The position numbers and the translations under genes are program-made. Below, in pieces: positions 1-8,150 of a DNA stretch of 17,618 nucleotides. Source of the DNA: Gammaproteobacteria bacterium UBA2810 (GTDB lineage Bacteria; Pseudomonadota; Gammaproteobacteria; Enterobacterales; Succinivibrionaceae); NCBI GenBank assembly GCA_002351705.1, contig DEHC01000074.1, positions 1-17,618 on the forward strand, in the 5' to 3' direction. Numbering within the stretch: position 1 is the stretch's first letter; each line of letters opens with the position of its first letter. Under the pieces are notes generated by a model. It saw only the letters and a list, made by a program, of their open reading frames with translations, was not told the origin of the DNA and ran no database searches.

Positions 1-147
1 AAAACATCCGCCTACTCGATTGCAACCGGAGGAGTGCTCACGGGCACAGGCAGGAGGCTCAGGCGCAGAGAACTCTGCGGAAGGTGATCCACTATCAGGA
101 GTCACAGAGAAGTGAAGGCTGCGCGCAGCTGTTTTCCGAAAAGTGAA

Positions 148-169
148 CGGCCGGAATGTTCTCCGGCCG
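148..169 (-). terminator. Probable terminator of iscS
   Basis: A perfect 8-bp stem (CGGCCGGA at 148-155, TCCGGCCG at 162-169) with a 6-nt loop lies about 30 bases past the iscS stop. On the minus strand it is followed by a T-rich stretch containing TTTT, so it reads as a rather weak intrinsic terminator. A smaller hairpin (CGCAGAG/CTCTGCG, 64-79) lies beyond it. Confidence 0.5.
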
Positions 170-198
170 CCGAATATGAGTGCTGTAATCAGGATGCT

Positions 199-1362
199 TC
201 AGAAAGGCTTCGGCATCTTGCGGAGGTCAGGCACCTCCTTCTGTATGACCCCGATGGCATAGTCGATCTCCTCCTCGGTCGTGAAGCGCCCGAGGGAGAA
301 GCGGATTGACGCGTGGGAAAGCTCGCGTGAAACGCCTATCGCGCGGAGCACATAGGAGGGCTCTACTGAGGCCGAGGTGCAGGCTGAGCCGGTCGATACC
401 GCGAGGTTCCTGAGGGAGACCATCAGCATGTCGCCGTCAACGCCCTCGAAGCTCACGTTCAGGTTGGTCGCGACGCGGTGCTCCATGGAGCCGTTGACCT
501 TCACCCCTCCGACTTTCTCTATGCCGGCCCAGAGCCGGTCACGGAGTGCCCTGAGGCGCGGGATCTCGGTGTCGAAATTCTCCTTCGCCAGCCTGAACGC
601 CTCGCCCATGCCGACAATCTGGTGGGTCGCGAGCGTTCCGGAGCGGTAGCCCCGCTCATGCCCGCCCCCGTGAATGAGCGGGACAAGATCAACCTTGGGC
701 ATGCGCCTGATGAATATCGCGCCGATGCCCTTGGGGCCGTAGACCTTGTGCGAGGAGAGGCTCATGAGGTCGATGTCCATGTCGCGGACGTCGATTCTCT
801 CCTTTCCGGCGCTCTGCGCCGCGTCGGTATGGAAGAGGACGCCGTGCTTATGGCAGACCGCTGCAAGGGCCTTGAGATCCTGCACAGCCCCGATCTCGTT
901 GTTCACGTGCATGATGCTCACAAGGAAGGTGTCCGGCCTGATGGCCTTCTCCACATCCTCAGGATTGAAGACGCCGGAGGGTCCCGGATTGAGCCTTGTG
1001 ACCTCGAAGCCCTGGCTCTCCAGGAAGTCAGCAGTATCAAGTATCGCCTTGTGCTCGAGCGCGTTCACGATGATGTGCTTCTTCTTCCCCTGGTTCGCGA
1101 GCGCCGTTCCCTTGAGTGCCAGGTTGTCGCTCTCCGAGGCGCCGGAGGTGAAGATTATCTCGCGAGAGTCGGCGTTGATGAGCGAGGCGATATTGTTCCG
1201 CGCCTCATCGACGGCCTCCGCGGCCTCCCAGCCGTAGCGGTGGGACTTTGACGCTGGGTTGCCGAAAACGCCGTCAATCGTCATGTACTTTGCCATTTCT
1301 GCGGCAACGGCCGGATCAACCGGAGTGGTGGCCGCGTAGTCAAGATAAACAGGAAGACGCAT
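199..1362 (-). CDS. iscS: Cysteine desulfurase IscS (group I, short C-terminus)
   Basis: PLP-dependent cysteine desulfurase that takes sulfur from L-cysteine as an enzyme persulfide, for Fe-S cluster and thio-tRNA synthesis in the cytosol. The N-terminus (LDYAATTPVDP, residues 7-17) and the whole length align with E. coli IscS. The PLP lysine is K206 in SSHKVYGPKG, H104 is present, and the catalytic cysteine is C328 in STGSACTSASVEPSYVLRA; these numbers equal those of E. coli. The protein has 387 residues against 404: it ends at KMPKPF and lacks about 17 C-terminal residues, a segment that in E. coli contributes to IscU binding. The ATG follows nlpI by 52 bases with only a weak ribosome-binding site. 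No iscR, iscU, iscA or hsc gene is next to it, so it is not in a standard isc operon here. Family assignment is very secure; the effect of the short tail is inference. Confidence 0.95.
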   Translation of the reverse strand: MRLPVYLDYAATTPVDPAVAAEMAKYMTIDGVFGNPASKSHRYGWEAAEAVDEARNNIASLINADSREIIFTSGASESDNLALKGTALANQGKKKHIIVNALEHKAILDTADFLESQGFEVTRLNPGPSGVFNPEDVEKAIRPDTFLVSIMHVNNEIGAVQDLKALAAVCHKHGVLFHTDAAQSAGKERIDVRDMDIDLMSLSSHKVYGPKGIGAIFIRRMPKVDLVPLIHGGGHERGYRSGTLATHQIVGMGEAFRLAKENFDTEIPRLRALRDRLWAGIEKVGGVKVNGSMEHRVATNLNVSFEGVDGDMLMVSLRNLAVSTGSACTSASVEPSYVLRAIGVSRELSHASIRFSLGRFTTEEEIDYAIGVIQKEVPDLRKMPKPF

Positions 1363-1414
1363 TTACGATTTTCCGTACAAAATCTGCAGATAAAAACAGT
1401 GAATGCGGGCTCTA

Positions 1415-2320
1415 TCAGTCCGCGTCCCGGACAATGGTGTCACCGTGAAGCCTGAGCTCAAGCACAGCGAGCCCGTGCTCTGCCGAGTCAAAGACGTTCT
1501 GCGCGGCAGACAGGCGGAAGCAGGAGAGCGCCTCATCGGGCTTCTCCCTAAGCTCATAGTATTTTCCGAGGTAGTAGTACGCCTCGGAGAGGAGCTCAGC
1601 CCTCCTGACGTTGTCCTGAGGCTCCGGGGTGGCCTCCTCGATGGCCTTAAGAAGGCCGTCAGGCGAGACCTTCCCGGCAAATACGTCAAGCGCCGTCGGA
1701 AGGGCCTTTCCGCCGTTAAGCGCCGCAGCCTCGGCGGTATCAGCCTCCGGAGGCATGGTGCAGCTGTCCTTTATGGCGTCTGAGGAAGCAGATGCTGCAG
1801 CGAGGCAGCCCCACATCACGCCCTTCCGGTCCTCCGGGGCCATGCTGCGGTATTTCCCGATCTCCTCGAGAGCCCTGCCGCGACGCCCGGTGTAATAGGA
1901 GAGTACAGCCCTGATGAAATGAGATCTTGCGTTCGCAAGACCCAGCTCCTGCGAGCTGTCAAGCATCTGCGCCGCGTCAATCCAGCTCCCCGCGAGGATG
2001 TTTGCCCAGGCGCTTTCCTGGAAGGCATGGGCCTGCAGCTGCCGGCTCACCGAGCCTCGGGGCAGGTAAATTATCGTACGGTAGTCAGATCTCGCATAGT
2101 CAAGCATGCCGAGGGTGAGGAAGAGTCCGGCGCGCTCATAGAGGATCCAGCCGCGCTCCTCTTCTGACGCGGAGGCGTTCTGCATCCTCTGGGTATAGGC
2201 GATCATATTGGTGCGGTACTTCTGCCCCACCTCGAGGGGGGATGCGGTAACCGGATGAAATGAGGCGCATCCCGCAAGCGGCAGAAGCGCAAGCAGACAG
2301 CATACCGGTACAATTTTCAT
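1415..2320 (-). CDS. nlpI: NlpI-type outer-membrane TPR lipoprotein
   Basis: Predicted lipoprotein of 301 residues. The signal peptide ends in a lipobox, LAGC, with C18 as the acylated cysteine; serine at +3 and no aspartate at +2 favour outer-membrane sorting. Helical-repeat segments resemble E. coli NlpI: ILYERAGLFLTLGMLDYARSDY (first 18 of these at residues 59-76) and, near the C-terminus, LSEAYYYLGKYYELREK (residues 244-260) followed by EALSCFRLSAAQNV (263-276). NlpI (294 residues in E. coli) is an adaptor that scaffolds peptidoglycan hydrolases and delivers MepS to the protease Prc. A strong Shine-Dalgarno, GGGAGG at 2327-2332, sits 6 bases before the ATG and fixes the start. The middle of the protein (about 165-235) is divergent and alanine-rich. 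The gene is upstream of and co-directional with iscS. Identification rests on recalled family sequence; a generic TPR lipoprotein is the alternative. Confidence 0.82.
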   Translation of the reverse strand: MKIVPVCCLLALLPLAGCASFHPVTASPLEVGQKYRTNMIAYTQRMQNASASEEERGWILYERAGLFLTLGMLDYARSDYRTIIYLPRGSVSRQLQAHAFQESAWANILAGSWIDAAQMLDSSQELGLANARSHFIRAVLSYYTGRRGRALEEIGKYRSMAPEDRKGVMWGCLAAASASSDAIKDSCTMPPEADTAEAAALNGGKALPTALDVFAGKVSPDGLLKAIEEATPEPQDNVRRAELLSEAYYYLGKYYELREKPDEALSCFRLSAAQNVFDSAEHGLAVLELRLHGDTIVRDAD

Positions 2321-2406
2321 CGACTGCCTCCCGAAACAGGCCAGGCCTGGTTTGTTAATGGTTTACCGTCCCTGACGCATGCCTGCTGGCACTGGCTGCG
2401 CCGGAC

Positions 2407-2442
2407 TGAGGCTGCGGGAGCTACTCCCCCGCATCAGCCTCA
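2407..2442. other. Strong imperfect hairpin between secF and nlpI
   Basis: On the plus strand TGAGGC and TGCGGGAG pair with CTCCC, GCA and GCCTCA, interrupted by short bulges and closed by a 3-base loop (CTA). No T-run follows on either strand, so it is not a classic terminator. It lies in the nlpI 5' region, after the secF terminator in the direction of transcription. It could stabilise an mRNA end, affect nlpI expression or simply be part of a GC-rich spacer. Confidence 0.4.
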
Positions 2443-2452
2443 CGGGCCGTAC

Positions 2453-2490
2453 GGCTTTTCAGAACATGCCCCGGCACATTCTGAAAAGCC
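2453..2490. other. 12-bp perfect inverted repeat in secF 3' region
   Basis: GGCTTTTCAGAA (2453-2464) and TTCTGAAAAGCC (2479-2490) are perfectly complementary around a 14-base loop, inside which TGCC (2467-2470) and GGCA (2473-2476) can also pair. Its right arm shares GCC (2488-2490) with the terminator stem at 2488-2507, so the two structures compete for three bases. Confidence 0.55.
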
Positions 2491-2507
2491 GCCCCTTCCG
2501 GGGCGGC
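2488..2507 (-). terminator. Intrinsic terminator of the queA-secF operon
   Basis: GCCGCCCC (2488-2495) and GGGGCGGC (2500-2507) form an 8-bp GC-only stem with a 4-base loop, about 20 bases beyond the secF stop. On the minus strand the stem is followed directly by TTTTC, a short U-run. The position at the end of five co-directional genes supports termination. Confidence 0.6.
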
Positions 2508-2528
2508 CTGACTCAGTGGAAGAGAGGA

Positions 2529-3488
2529 TTACTCGTCCTCATCCTCCTCCTCGTCAATCTCCTTCTCGTCCATGACCGGAGGAGGAGGAGGCAGCAGGTT
2601 CTCACGGGTGGCGCCCATCAGGATTGCCGAGTAGGAGGCCACATAGATCGATGAGAAGGTACCGAAGCAGATGCCGAGGGTCATCGCGAGGGAGAAGCCG
2701 AAAATCATCGGGCCGCCGAAGATGAGGAGCGCCACGGTGGTGAAGAGCGTGGTTCCGGAGGTGATGATAGTACGTCTCAGGGTCTGGCTTATCGCGAGAT
2801 CAATGATGTTGGGCATCGTCTCGTTTCTCATGATGCGCGCGTTCTCCCTTATACGGTCGAACACCACGATGGTATCGTTCAGCGAGTAGCCGATGATGGT
2901 GAGGAGCGCCGCGAGCACGGTCATGTCAAACTCAATGTCAAAGAGGCTGAATACGCCGAGCGTGAGCATGGTGTCGTGCACCAGGGAGAGGATCGCTGCC
3001 GTACCGAACTTCCACTGGAAGCGGAAGGCAACGTAGATCAGGATCGCAAGGAGCGACACGGAGAGCGATACGAGTCCGCCGTACACGAGGTCCTCGCCGA
3101 CCGAGGGGCCGATGTACTCGACGCGGATGAGCTTCGCTTCGCTGTGGACAGCCTTGACCGCATTGAACACCTTGTTCGAGAGTGCCTTCTGGTCAACTCC
3201 CTCCTTGGGCTGGATTCTGACAGCGACATTCGACGAGCTGCCGAACTGCTGCACGGAGGAGGTCTCGATTCCGGCACCGTCGAGGATCTTGGTGACCTCG
3301 GCAGGAGGCATCGATTTCGGGAAGCCAAGCTCGATTACCGTGCCGCCGGTGAAGTCAAGTCCGAAAGTGAGGCCCTTTACGCAGAGGAGCCCGATTGAGA
3401 TCGCGACCAGTATGCAGGCAAGAATGCCGCTGTACGGTCCGAGCTTCATGAAGGGGATCGCTTTCTTCAGTCTGATAAGCTTAAACAT
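2529..3488 (-). CDS. secF: Protein translocase subunit SecF
   Basis: Inner-membrane subunit of the SecDF-YajC accessory complex, which uses the proton gradient to help SecYEG/SecA export proteins. The first membrane segment (about 20-38) is followed by the SecF signature GLDFTGGTVIELGF (residues 43-56) and a periplasmic domain; five more membrane segments follow from about 133. The conserved GYSLNDTIVVFDRIREN stretch starts at residue 200, and LRRTIITSGTT at 237-247 contains the region of a conserved arginine. Length 319 is near the family norm. The tail is unusual: six prolines (300-304 region), then an almost wholly acidic end. The start has a strong Shine-Dalgarno, GAAGGAG at 3499-3505, directly after the secD stop (18-base gap), so translation of the pair is probably linked. 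Confidence 0.97.
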   Translation of the reverse strand: MFKLIRLKKAIPFMKLGPYSGILACILVAISIGLLCVKGLTFGLDFTGGTVIELGFPKSMPPAEVTKILDGAGIETSSVQQFGSSSNVAVRIQPKEGVDQKALSNKVFNAVKAVHSEAKLIRVEYIGPSVGEDLVYGGLVSLSVSLLAILIYVAFRFQWKFGTAAILSLVHDTMLTLGVFSLFDIEFDMTVLAALLTIIGYSLNDTIVVFDRIRENARIMRNETMPNIIDLAISQTLRRTIITSGTTLFTTVALLIFGGPMIFGFSLAMTLGICFGTFSSIYVASYSAILMGATRENLLPPPPPVMDEKEIDEEEDEDE

Positions 3489-3506
3489 TTCTCTGTATCT
3501 CCTTCA

Positions 3507-5366
3507 TTATATGGGCAGCGTCTTGAGGCCGGCCTTGCCGCCCCAGATGACATTGACCAGCGCCCTCGATGCTGTAATCGCCGTGAAGAGCGAGCTTGCG
3601 ATACCGATCATGAGTACAAGCGCGAAGCCCTTGACCGCGCCGGTTCCGAGGCAGAACAGCACTGCCGCGGTGATGAGCGAGGTGAGGTTCGAGTCCATGA
3701 TGGTGATGAAGGCGCGTCCGAAGCCGAGGTCAATTGCCTGCTGCGGGCTTCTGCCATGCTCAAGCTCCTCCCTGATTCGCTCGAAGATCAGCACGTTCGC
3801 ATCGACCGCCATGCCGAGCGTGAGGACGATGCCCGCGATGCCGGGGAGCGTCATGACGGCGCCCGGAATGATGGACATCATTCCGACGAGGAGGAAGAGG
3901 TTCATGATGAGGGCGAGGTCAGCAATGACGCCGAACCACCTGTAGTAAACCGCCATGAAGACGAGGATGAGCGCAAGGCCCAGGATCATGGCATGGAGTC
4001 CGCTCTCGATGTTCTGCTTTCCGAGGCTCGGTCCTATGGTCCTTTCCTCAACGATCTGGATAGGAGCGATAAGAGCGCCGGCACGGAGGATAAGGGCAAG
4101 GTTCCTTGCCTCCTTCGCATTGCCGATGCCGGTGATGCGGAAGTTGCTGCCGAGGGTCGACTGGATGGTCGCGACGTTAGCTACGACCGAGACCTTCTTG
4201 AACTTGTGCTTGCCGTCAGCGCCGACCTCCTTGGTGGGCTTGTACTCGATGAAGAGGGTGGCCATGGGCTTGCCGATGTTGTCGCGGGTCTCGTCCATCA
4301 TGCGGTTTCCGCCGGCACCGTCAAGCTTGATGTTTACCTGAGGCCTGCCGTACTCGTCAACTCCGGCGTTCGCGTCCTGGATATGATCGCCAGTCAGGAT
4401 AACCTTCTTCCTGAGGACGACGGGACGTCCCTCCTCGTTCTGGAACACCTCGGAGTTCGCGGAGACTGCTCCCTTTGCGGCAGACTCGATGTCGCCAGCG
4501 TCGTCAACCATGCGGAACTCGAGGGTCGCGGTGGCGCCGAGGATTTCCTTGGCGCGCGCGGTGTCCTGGATGCCCGGGAGCTCGACGATGATGCGGTCGG
4601 AGCCCTGGCGCTGGACAAGCGGCTCGGCGACGCCGAGCTCGTTGACACGGTTCCTGATGATGTTGATGTTCTGGTCGACAGCGTAGGTCTTGAGCTCCTG
4701 GAGACGGTTCTCTGTGATCCTTGCCCTGATGAGGAACTTCTGTCCGTCAGCGTCAGAGGTGAAAATCAGATCATTGTGATGGGTGCGCAGGTAGTCAATC
4801 GCGTCATCGCGCTCCTTCTCGGTCCTGAAGGCAGTGGTGATTTCCTGTCCCTCGCCGAGAGAGACGCTGGAGTAATGGATCTTCTGCTTCTGCAGTTCGC
4901 TCTTGATGTCCTGTACGTACTGCTGGGAGGACTTTGAAAGAGCCTCCTCCATGTCGATTTCCATAAGGAAATGCACGCCGCCGCGGAGGTCAAGTCCGAG
5001 CTTCAGGGGCGATGCACCGATGGCGGAGAGGATCTTCGGGGTGCTCGGCAGGAGGTTCATGGCGACGATGTAGCGCTCGCCGAGGAGCTCCTGTGCTTCC
5101 TCGCGTGCCTTGAACTCATCCTCCTCGGAATTGAACCTGACCACGAACTGGTCATCCTTGAGCTCGGAAGACTTCGGGGTAATACCGAGCTCCTTGATCT
5201 TCGCGAGGACCCTGTCTGCATCGCCCTGGGTAACTGACGCGCCCTTGGTGGCATTTATCTGAATGGCCGGATCCTCTCCGAAGAGGTTCGGTACGGAGTA
5301 GATAATGCCGAAAAGCACTATGGCAATTACCAGGAGATTCTTCCACAGAGGGAACTTATTAATCAC
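3507..5366 (-). CDS. secD: Protein translocase subunit SecD (GTG start)
   Basis: Partner of SecF in the inner membrane, with a large periplasmic P1 domain that helps pull exported protein through. The N-terminus (NKFPLWKNLLVIAIVLFG, residues 3-20) matches E. coli SecD and holds the first membrane segment. PNLFGEDPAIQI is at 26-37, KLGLDLRGGVHFLMEID at 122-138 and ELGVAEPLVQRQGSDRIIVE at 243-262. Five membrane segments cluster after about 455. GMAVDANVLIFERIREE (518-534) carries D522, equivalent to the proton-relay aspartate D519 of E. coli. Length 619 against 615. The first codon is GTG (5364-5366), preceded by TGGAG at 5374-5378 with a 7-base gap; homology puts the start exactly there. yajC ends 28 bases upstream. 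Confidence 0.97.
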   Translation of the reverse strand: MINKFPLWKNLLVIAIVLFGIIYSVPNLFGEDPAIQINATKGASVTQGDADRVLAKIKELGITPKSSELKDDQFVVRFNSEEDEFKAREEAQELLGERYIVAMNLLPSTPKILSAIGASPLKLGLDLRGGVHFLMEIDMEEALSKSSQQYVQDIKSELQKQKIHYSSVSLGEGQEITTAFRTEKERDDAIDYLRTHHNDLIFTSDADGQKFLIRARITENRLQELKTYAVDQNINIIRNRVNELGVAEPLVQRQGSDRIIVELPGIQDTARAKEILGATATLEFRMVDDAGDIESAAKGAVSANSEVFQNEEGRPVVLRKKVILTGDHIQDANAGVDEYGRPQVNIKLDGAGGNRMMDETRDNIGKPMATLFIEYKPTKEVGADGKHKFKKVSVVANVATIQSTLGSNFRITGIGNAKEARNLALILRAGALIAPIQIVEERTIGPSLGKQNIESGLHAMILGLALILVFMAVYYRWFGVIADLALIMNLFLLVGMMSIIPGAVMTLPGIAGIVLTLGMAVDANVLIFERIREELEHGRSPQQAIDLGFGRAFITIMDSNLTSLITAAVLFCLGTGAVKGFALVLMIGIASSLFTAITASRALVNVIWGGKAGLKTLPI

Positions 5367-5394
5367 AGCTTATCTCCAGATGGTATATCAAATG

Positions 5395-5817
5395 TTACTT
5401 GGATGCGGTGTCTGCGGCGCCCTTCTTCTGCTCTGCGGGCTTGCCGGACTTCTTCGGGGTCTCGACCGCGGCGTCGCTCATGATGGCATCAATGGTGTTC
5501 TTCGGCAGTACTGAGTGAACATATCCACGGTTGATTACCAGGGTGGTGTTTCCGCCGCCGAGGGCGATAACCAGATATTCATCCTTGATCTTCTGGACCT
5601 TGCCGCAGATCCCTCCGACAGTGATTACCTCGCTCCCGACTGCGATGCTGTCAATCAGCTTCTGCTTTTCCTTGGCCTTCTTGTTCTGAGGCCTGACCAT
5701 GAAGAAATAGAAGATGATCACAAAGAAAATGATGATGAAAAGGAGCGAGCCGAGGCCGCCTTCCTGAGGCTGCGCCGCGCCTTCTGCGGCTGCCGCGGTT
5801 GAAATGAAGTCTAACAT
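5395..5817 (-). CDS. yajC: Sec translocase accessory protein YajC
   Basis: Small single-pass inner-membrane protein that copurifies with SecDF and SecYEG. The frame is open back to 5931, into tgt, but homology begins at the ATG at 5815-5817: E. coli YajC starts with a comparable short acidic-alanine segment before its membrane span. This start gives 140 residues: membrane segment about 23-41, the family motif RPQNKKAKEKQKLIDSI from residue 42, then a small SH3-like region (GSEVITVGGICGKVQKI, 61-77). E. coli YajC has 110 residues; the extra length is a lysine- and alanine-rich tail (about 114-140). The Shine-Dalgarno is weak (GGGA about 8 bases upstream). It sits between tgt and secD as in E. 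coli. Confidence 0.95.
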   Translation of the reverse strand: MLDFISTAAAAEGAAQPQEGGLGSLLFIIIFFVIIFYFFMVRPQNKKAKEKQKLIDSIAVGSEVITVGGICGKVQKIKDEYLVIALGGGNTTLVINRGYVHSVLPKNTIDAIMSDAAVETPKKSGKPAEQKKGAADTASK

Positions 5818-5856
5818 CTGATTATCCCAGTTATTCCCACGGAGGGGGAGTTGCAG

Positions 5857-5887
5857 AAAAAAAAGAGACCGTCCCGGATCAGTCCGG
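5857..5887 (-). terminator. Possible weak internal terminator after tgt
   Basis: A 5-bp stem (CCGGA 5874-5878, TCCGG 5883-5887, 4-base loop) overlaps the tgt stop codon, and nine bases later the minus strand has a run of eight Ts (complement of 5857-5864). The short stem and its distance from the T-run make efficient termination doubtful; partial read-through into yajC is the likeliest outcome. Confidence 0.25.
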
Positions 5888-6994
5888 ATCGGACTCCAGG
5901 TGATTATAGAACATTCGGGCAAACTCGTCATACCTGTCCTCTTCTATTGCCCTGCGGATCCCCTTCATGAGATCCTCGTAATAGCGGAGGTTGTGGATGG
6001 TGTTGAGCCTTGCGCCGAGGATCTCGTTGCACTTGTCGAGGTGGTGGAGGTATGCCCTCGTGAAGTGACGGCAGGTGTAGCAGCCGCAGGCCGGATCAAC
6101 TGGCCTCATGTCGTTCTTGTAGCGGCTGTTCCGGATCCGGACGGCCCCGGTCCTCGTGAAGAGATGCCCGTTCCTCGCGTTCCTCGTCGGCATCACACAG
6201 TCGAACATGTCAATGCCGCGCCTAACGCCCTCGACGAGATCCTGGGGCTTCCCGACGCCCATCAGATAGCGGGGAAGCGCCCTCGGGAGCATCTCGAGCG
6301 TGTAGTCGAGGACATGCTCGCGGATCTCCTTGGGCTCGCCTACGGCAAGGCCGCCGATGGCGTAGCCGTTGAACCCGATCTCGCGGAGGCCGAACACCGA
6401 GCGCTTCCTGAGGTCCTCATAGACACTGCCCTGCACGATGCCGAAGAGCGAGTTGGGGTTCTGCAGCCTCTGGAACTCGTCATGGGATCTCTTCGCCCAG
6501 CGCAGGGACATCTCCATGGACTTCTCCGCGTACTCATGCGTCGCAGGGTACGGAGTGCACTCGTCAAGCACCATCACGATGTCGGAGTCAAGCGCGGTCT
6601 GGATCTGCATCGAGACCTCGGGCGAGAGGAACACCTTGTCGCCGTTCAGGGGGTTGCGGAACGTGGCGCCTTCCTCGGAGAGCTTCCGGAGCTCGCCGAG
6701 GCTGAAAACCTGGAACCCGCCTGAGTCAGTGAGGATCGGACGGTGCCAGTTCATGAACTGATGGAGTCCGCCGTGCATCTTGATGATCCCAGGACCGGGC
6801 TGCAGCCAGAGATGATAGGTGTTCCCGAGCAGGATCTCGGCCCCTGACTCGGCGACCTCCTCAGGAGTAAGGCCCTTCACTGTGGCCTGGGTGCCGACAG
6901 GCATGAACGCGGGAGTCTGGATGTCGCCTCGCGCGGTGTGGATAGTCCCGCGCCTCGCGCGCCCGCATTCCTTTTTGAGCTCAAATGTCAGCAT
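5879..6994 (-). CDS. tgt: tRNA-guanine transglycosylase
   Basis: Swaps the wobble guanine G34 of tRNAs for Asp, Asn, His and Tyr with the queuosine precursor preQ1. The 371 residues match E. coli Tgt (375) throughout. D90 in LTDSGGFQVFSLGE corresponds to the general acid/base D89; D265 in IDMFDCVMPTRNARNG corresponds to the nucleophile D264. The zinc site is C303, C305, C308 and H334, in ACGCYTCRHF and LNTIHNLRYY. The ATG (6992-6994) is one base after the queA stop, with CGGAG at 7001-7005 inside the end of queA, so the two genes are very probably translationally coupled. QueA acts on the preQ1-tRNA made by Tgt. Confidence 0.98.
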   Translation of the reverse strand: MLTFELKKECGRARRGTIHTARGDIQTPAFMPVGTQATVKGLTPEEVAESGAEILLGNTYHLWLQPGPGIIKMHGGLHQFMNWHRPILTDSGGFQVFSLGELRKLSEEGATFRNPLNGDKVFLSPEVSMQIQTALDSDIVMVLDECTPYPATHEYAEKSMEMSLRWAKRSHDEFQRLQNPNSLFGIVQGSVYEDLRKRSVFGLREIGFNGYAIGGLAVGEPKEIREHVLDYTLEMLPRALPRYLMGVGKPQDLVEGVRRGIDMFDCVMPTRNARNGHLFTRTGAVRIRNSRYKNDMRPVDPACGCYTCRHFTRAYLHHLDKCNEILGARLNTIHNLRYYEDLMKGIRRAIEEDRYDEFARMFYNHLESDPD

Positions 6995-6995
6995 C

Positions 6996-8105
6996 TCACT
7001 CTCCGTGCCCGTTTTCAGCGCTTCCTCCGGGGAGAGGCTCGCCGTCAGGCATCACGTCCCCGGGAACAGTCTTCTTCGTTATGAACATCGCATCGCCGTA
7101 GCTGAAGAAGCGGTACTTTGACTCAACTGCGTGATTGTAGGCGTCCAGGGTATGGTGGTAGCCCGCGAAGGCGGCGACCAGCATGATAAGGGTGCTGCAG
7201 GGAAGATGGAAATTTGTGATGAGGCAGTCGCAGACCCTGTACTCATACCCGGGGTAAATGAAGATGTCGGTCTCGCCGAAGTACGGCTTCAGGTGCTCCG
7301 CATCAGAGCCGCTGAACTTCGCGCAGCTCTCAAGCGACCTTACCGAGGTGGTGCCGACGGCAATCACCCTGTGCCCTGCCCTCTTCGTCTCGGCAACGGC
7401 CTTCGTGACGCTCTCCGGGACCTCGATGTACTCGGAGTGCATGTGGTGATCCTCGACGCGGTCCTCCTTCACCGGCTGGAAGGTGCCGGAGCCCACGTGC
7501 AGAGTCACGAACTCGGTCCTGACGCCCTTCTTCCGGATCTCGTCAAGCAGCTCATCAGTGAAATGGAGCCCTGCGGTGGGGGAGGCGACGGCTCCGGGGA
7601 CAGTCCCGTAGACCGTCTGGTAGTCAACCCGGTCAGAGGGCTCGTCGCTCCGGTTGATGTACGGGGGAAGGGGAATGTGTCCGTACTTGTTGAACACCCC
7701 GAGAACATCGTCAGTGTTGAAGCGGAGCATGAAGAGATCCCCGTCACGCCCCGTGACCTCGGCCTCGATGCCGTCGCTGAATATGAGACGGCCTCCTTCC
7801 TTCGGCGCATGCGAGCAGCCGAGGTGCGCGAGGATCTCGCGCTCGCCGGTCATCCTCTCGAGAAGCACCTCGACCTTCCCGCCGGTGCTCTTGGTGCCGA
7901 ACATCCTCGCGGGAATTACCTTGGTATTGTTGAAGACCATCAGGTCGCCGGGCTCCACGAGATCGAGCACATCCCTGAAATGCAGGTCCTCATACTTGCC
8001 GGTGTTGCCGTCAAGCTTCAGCAGACGGCAGGAAACGCGATCCTTTACGGGATACTGCGCGATCAGCTCATGCGGCAGATCGAAATTGAATTCATCAAGC
8101 TTCAT
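6996..8105 (-). CDS. queA: S-adenosylmethionine:tRNA ribosyltransferase-isomerase QueA
   Basis: Transfers and isomerises the ribosyl part of S-adenosylmethionine onto preQ1-modified tRNA, giving epoxyqueuosine. Conserved stretches seen: VFNNTKVIPAR (57-67), GHIPLPPYI (142-150), ASPTAGLHFT (174-183), TLHVGSGTFQPV (201-212), MHSEY (222-226), and YRFFSYGDAMFI near the C-terminus. Length is 369 against 356 in E. coli; the difference is a hydrophilic Gly/Pro-rich tail after the last conserved block, whose final bases hold the ribosome-binding site of tgt. The ATG is preceded by TGAGG with a 5-base gap. It is the first gene of the queA-tgt-yajC-secD-secF operon. Confidence 0.97.
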   Translation of the reverse strand: MKLDEFNFDLPHELIAQYPVKDRVSCRLLKLDGNTGKYEDLHFRDVLDLVEPGDLMVFNNTKVIPARMFGTKSTGGKVEVLLERMTGEREILAHLGCSHAPKEGGRLIFSDGIEAEVTGRDGDLFMLRFNTDDVLGVFNKYGHIPLPPYINRSDEPSDRVDYQTVYGTVPGAVASPTAGLHFTDELLDEIRKKGVRTEFVTLHVGSGTFQPVKEDRVEDHHMHSEYIEVPESVTKAVAETKRAGHRVIAVGTTSVRSLESCAKFSGSDAEHLKPYFGETDIFIYPGYEYRVCDCLITNFHLPCSTLIMLVAAFAGYHHTLDAYNHAVESKYRFFSYGDAMFITKKTVPGDVMPDGEPLPGGSAENGHGE

Positions 8106-8150
8106 TGCAGCCTCAAGGGAAACGGAAAGACAGTCCGAACCTCAGTCAAA

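Noticed and set aside
3..146. Plus-strand frame open from the window edge to TGA at 144-146, possibly the C-terminus of a convergent gene.
   Set aside because: It has no recognisable sequence, other plus frames are open over part of the same stretch, and only 47 codons can be judged. The hairpin after it suits iscS termination just as well.
478..1251. Long plus-strand frame opposite iscS.
   Set aside because: It is the antisense shadow of a securely identified gene in GC-rich DNA; no ribosome-binding site or recognisable protein.
3756..4937. Plus-strand frame of 393 codons opposite secD.
   Set aside because: Antisense to a conserved gene; acidic, low-complexity translation typical of a mirror frame.
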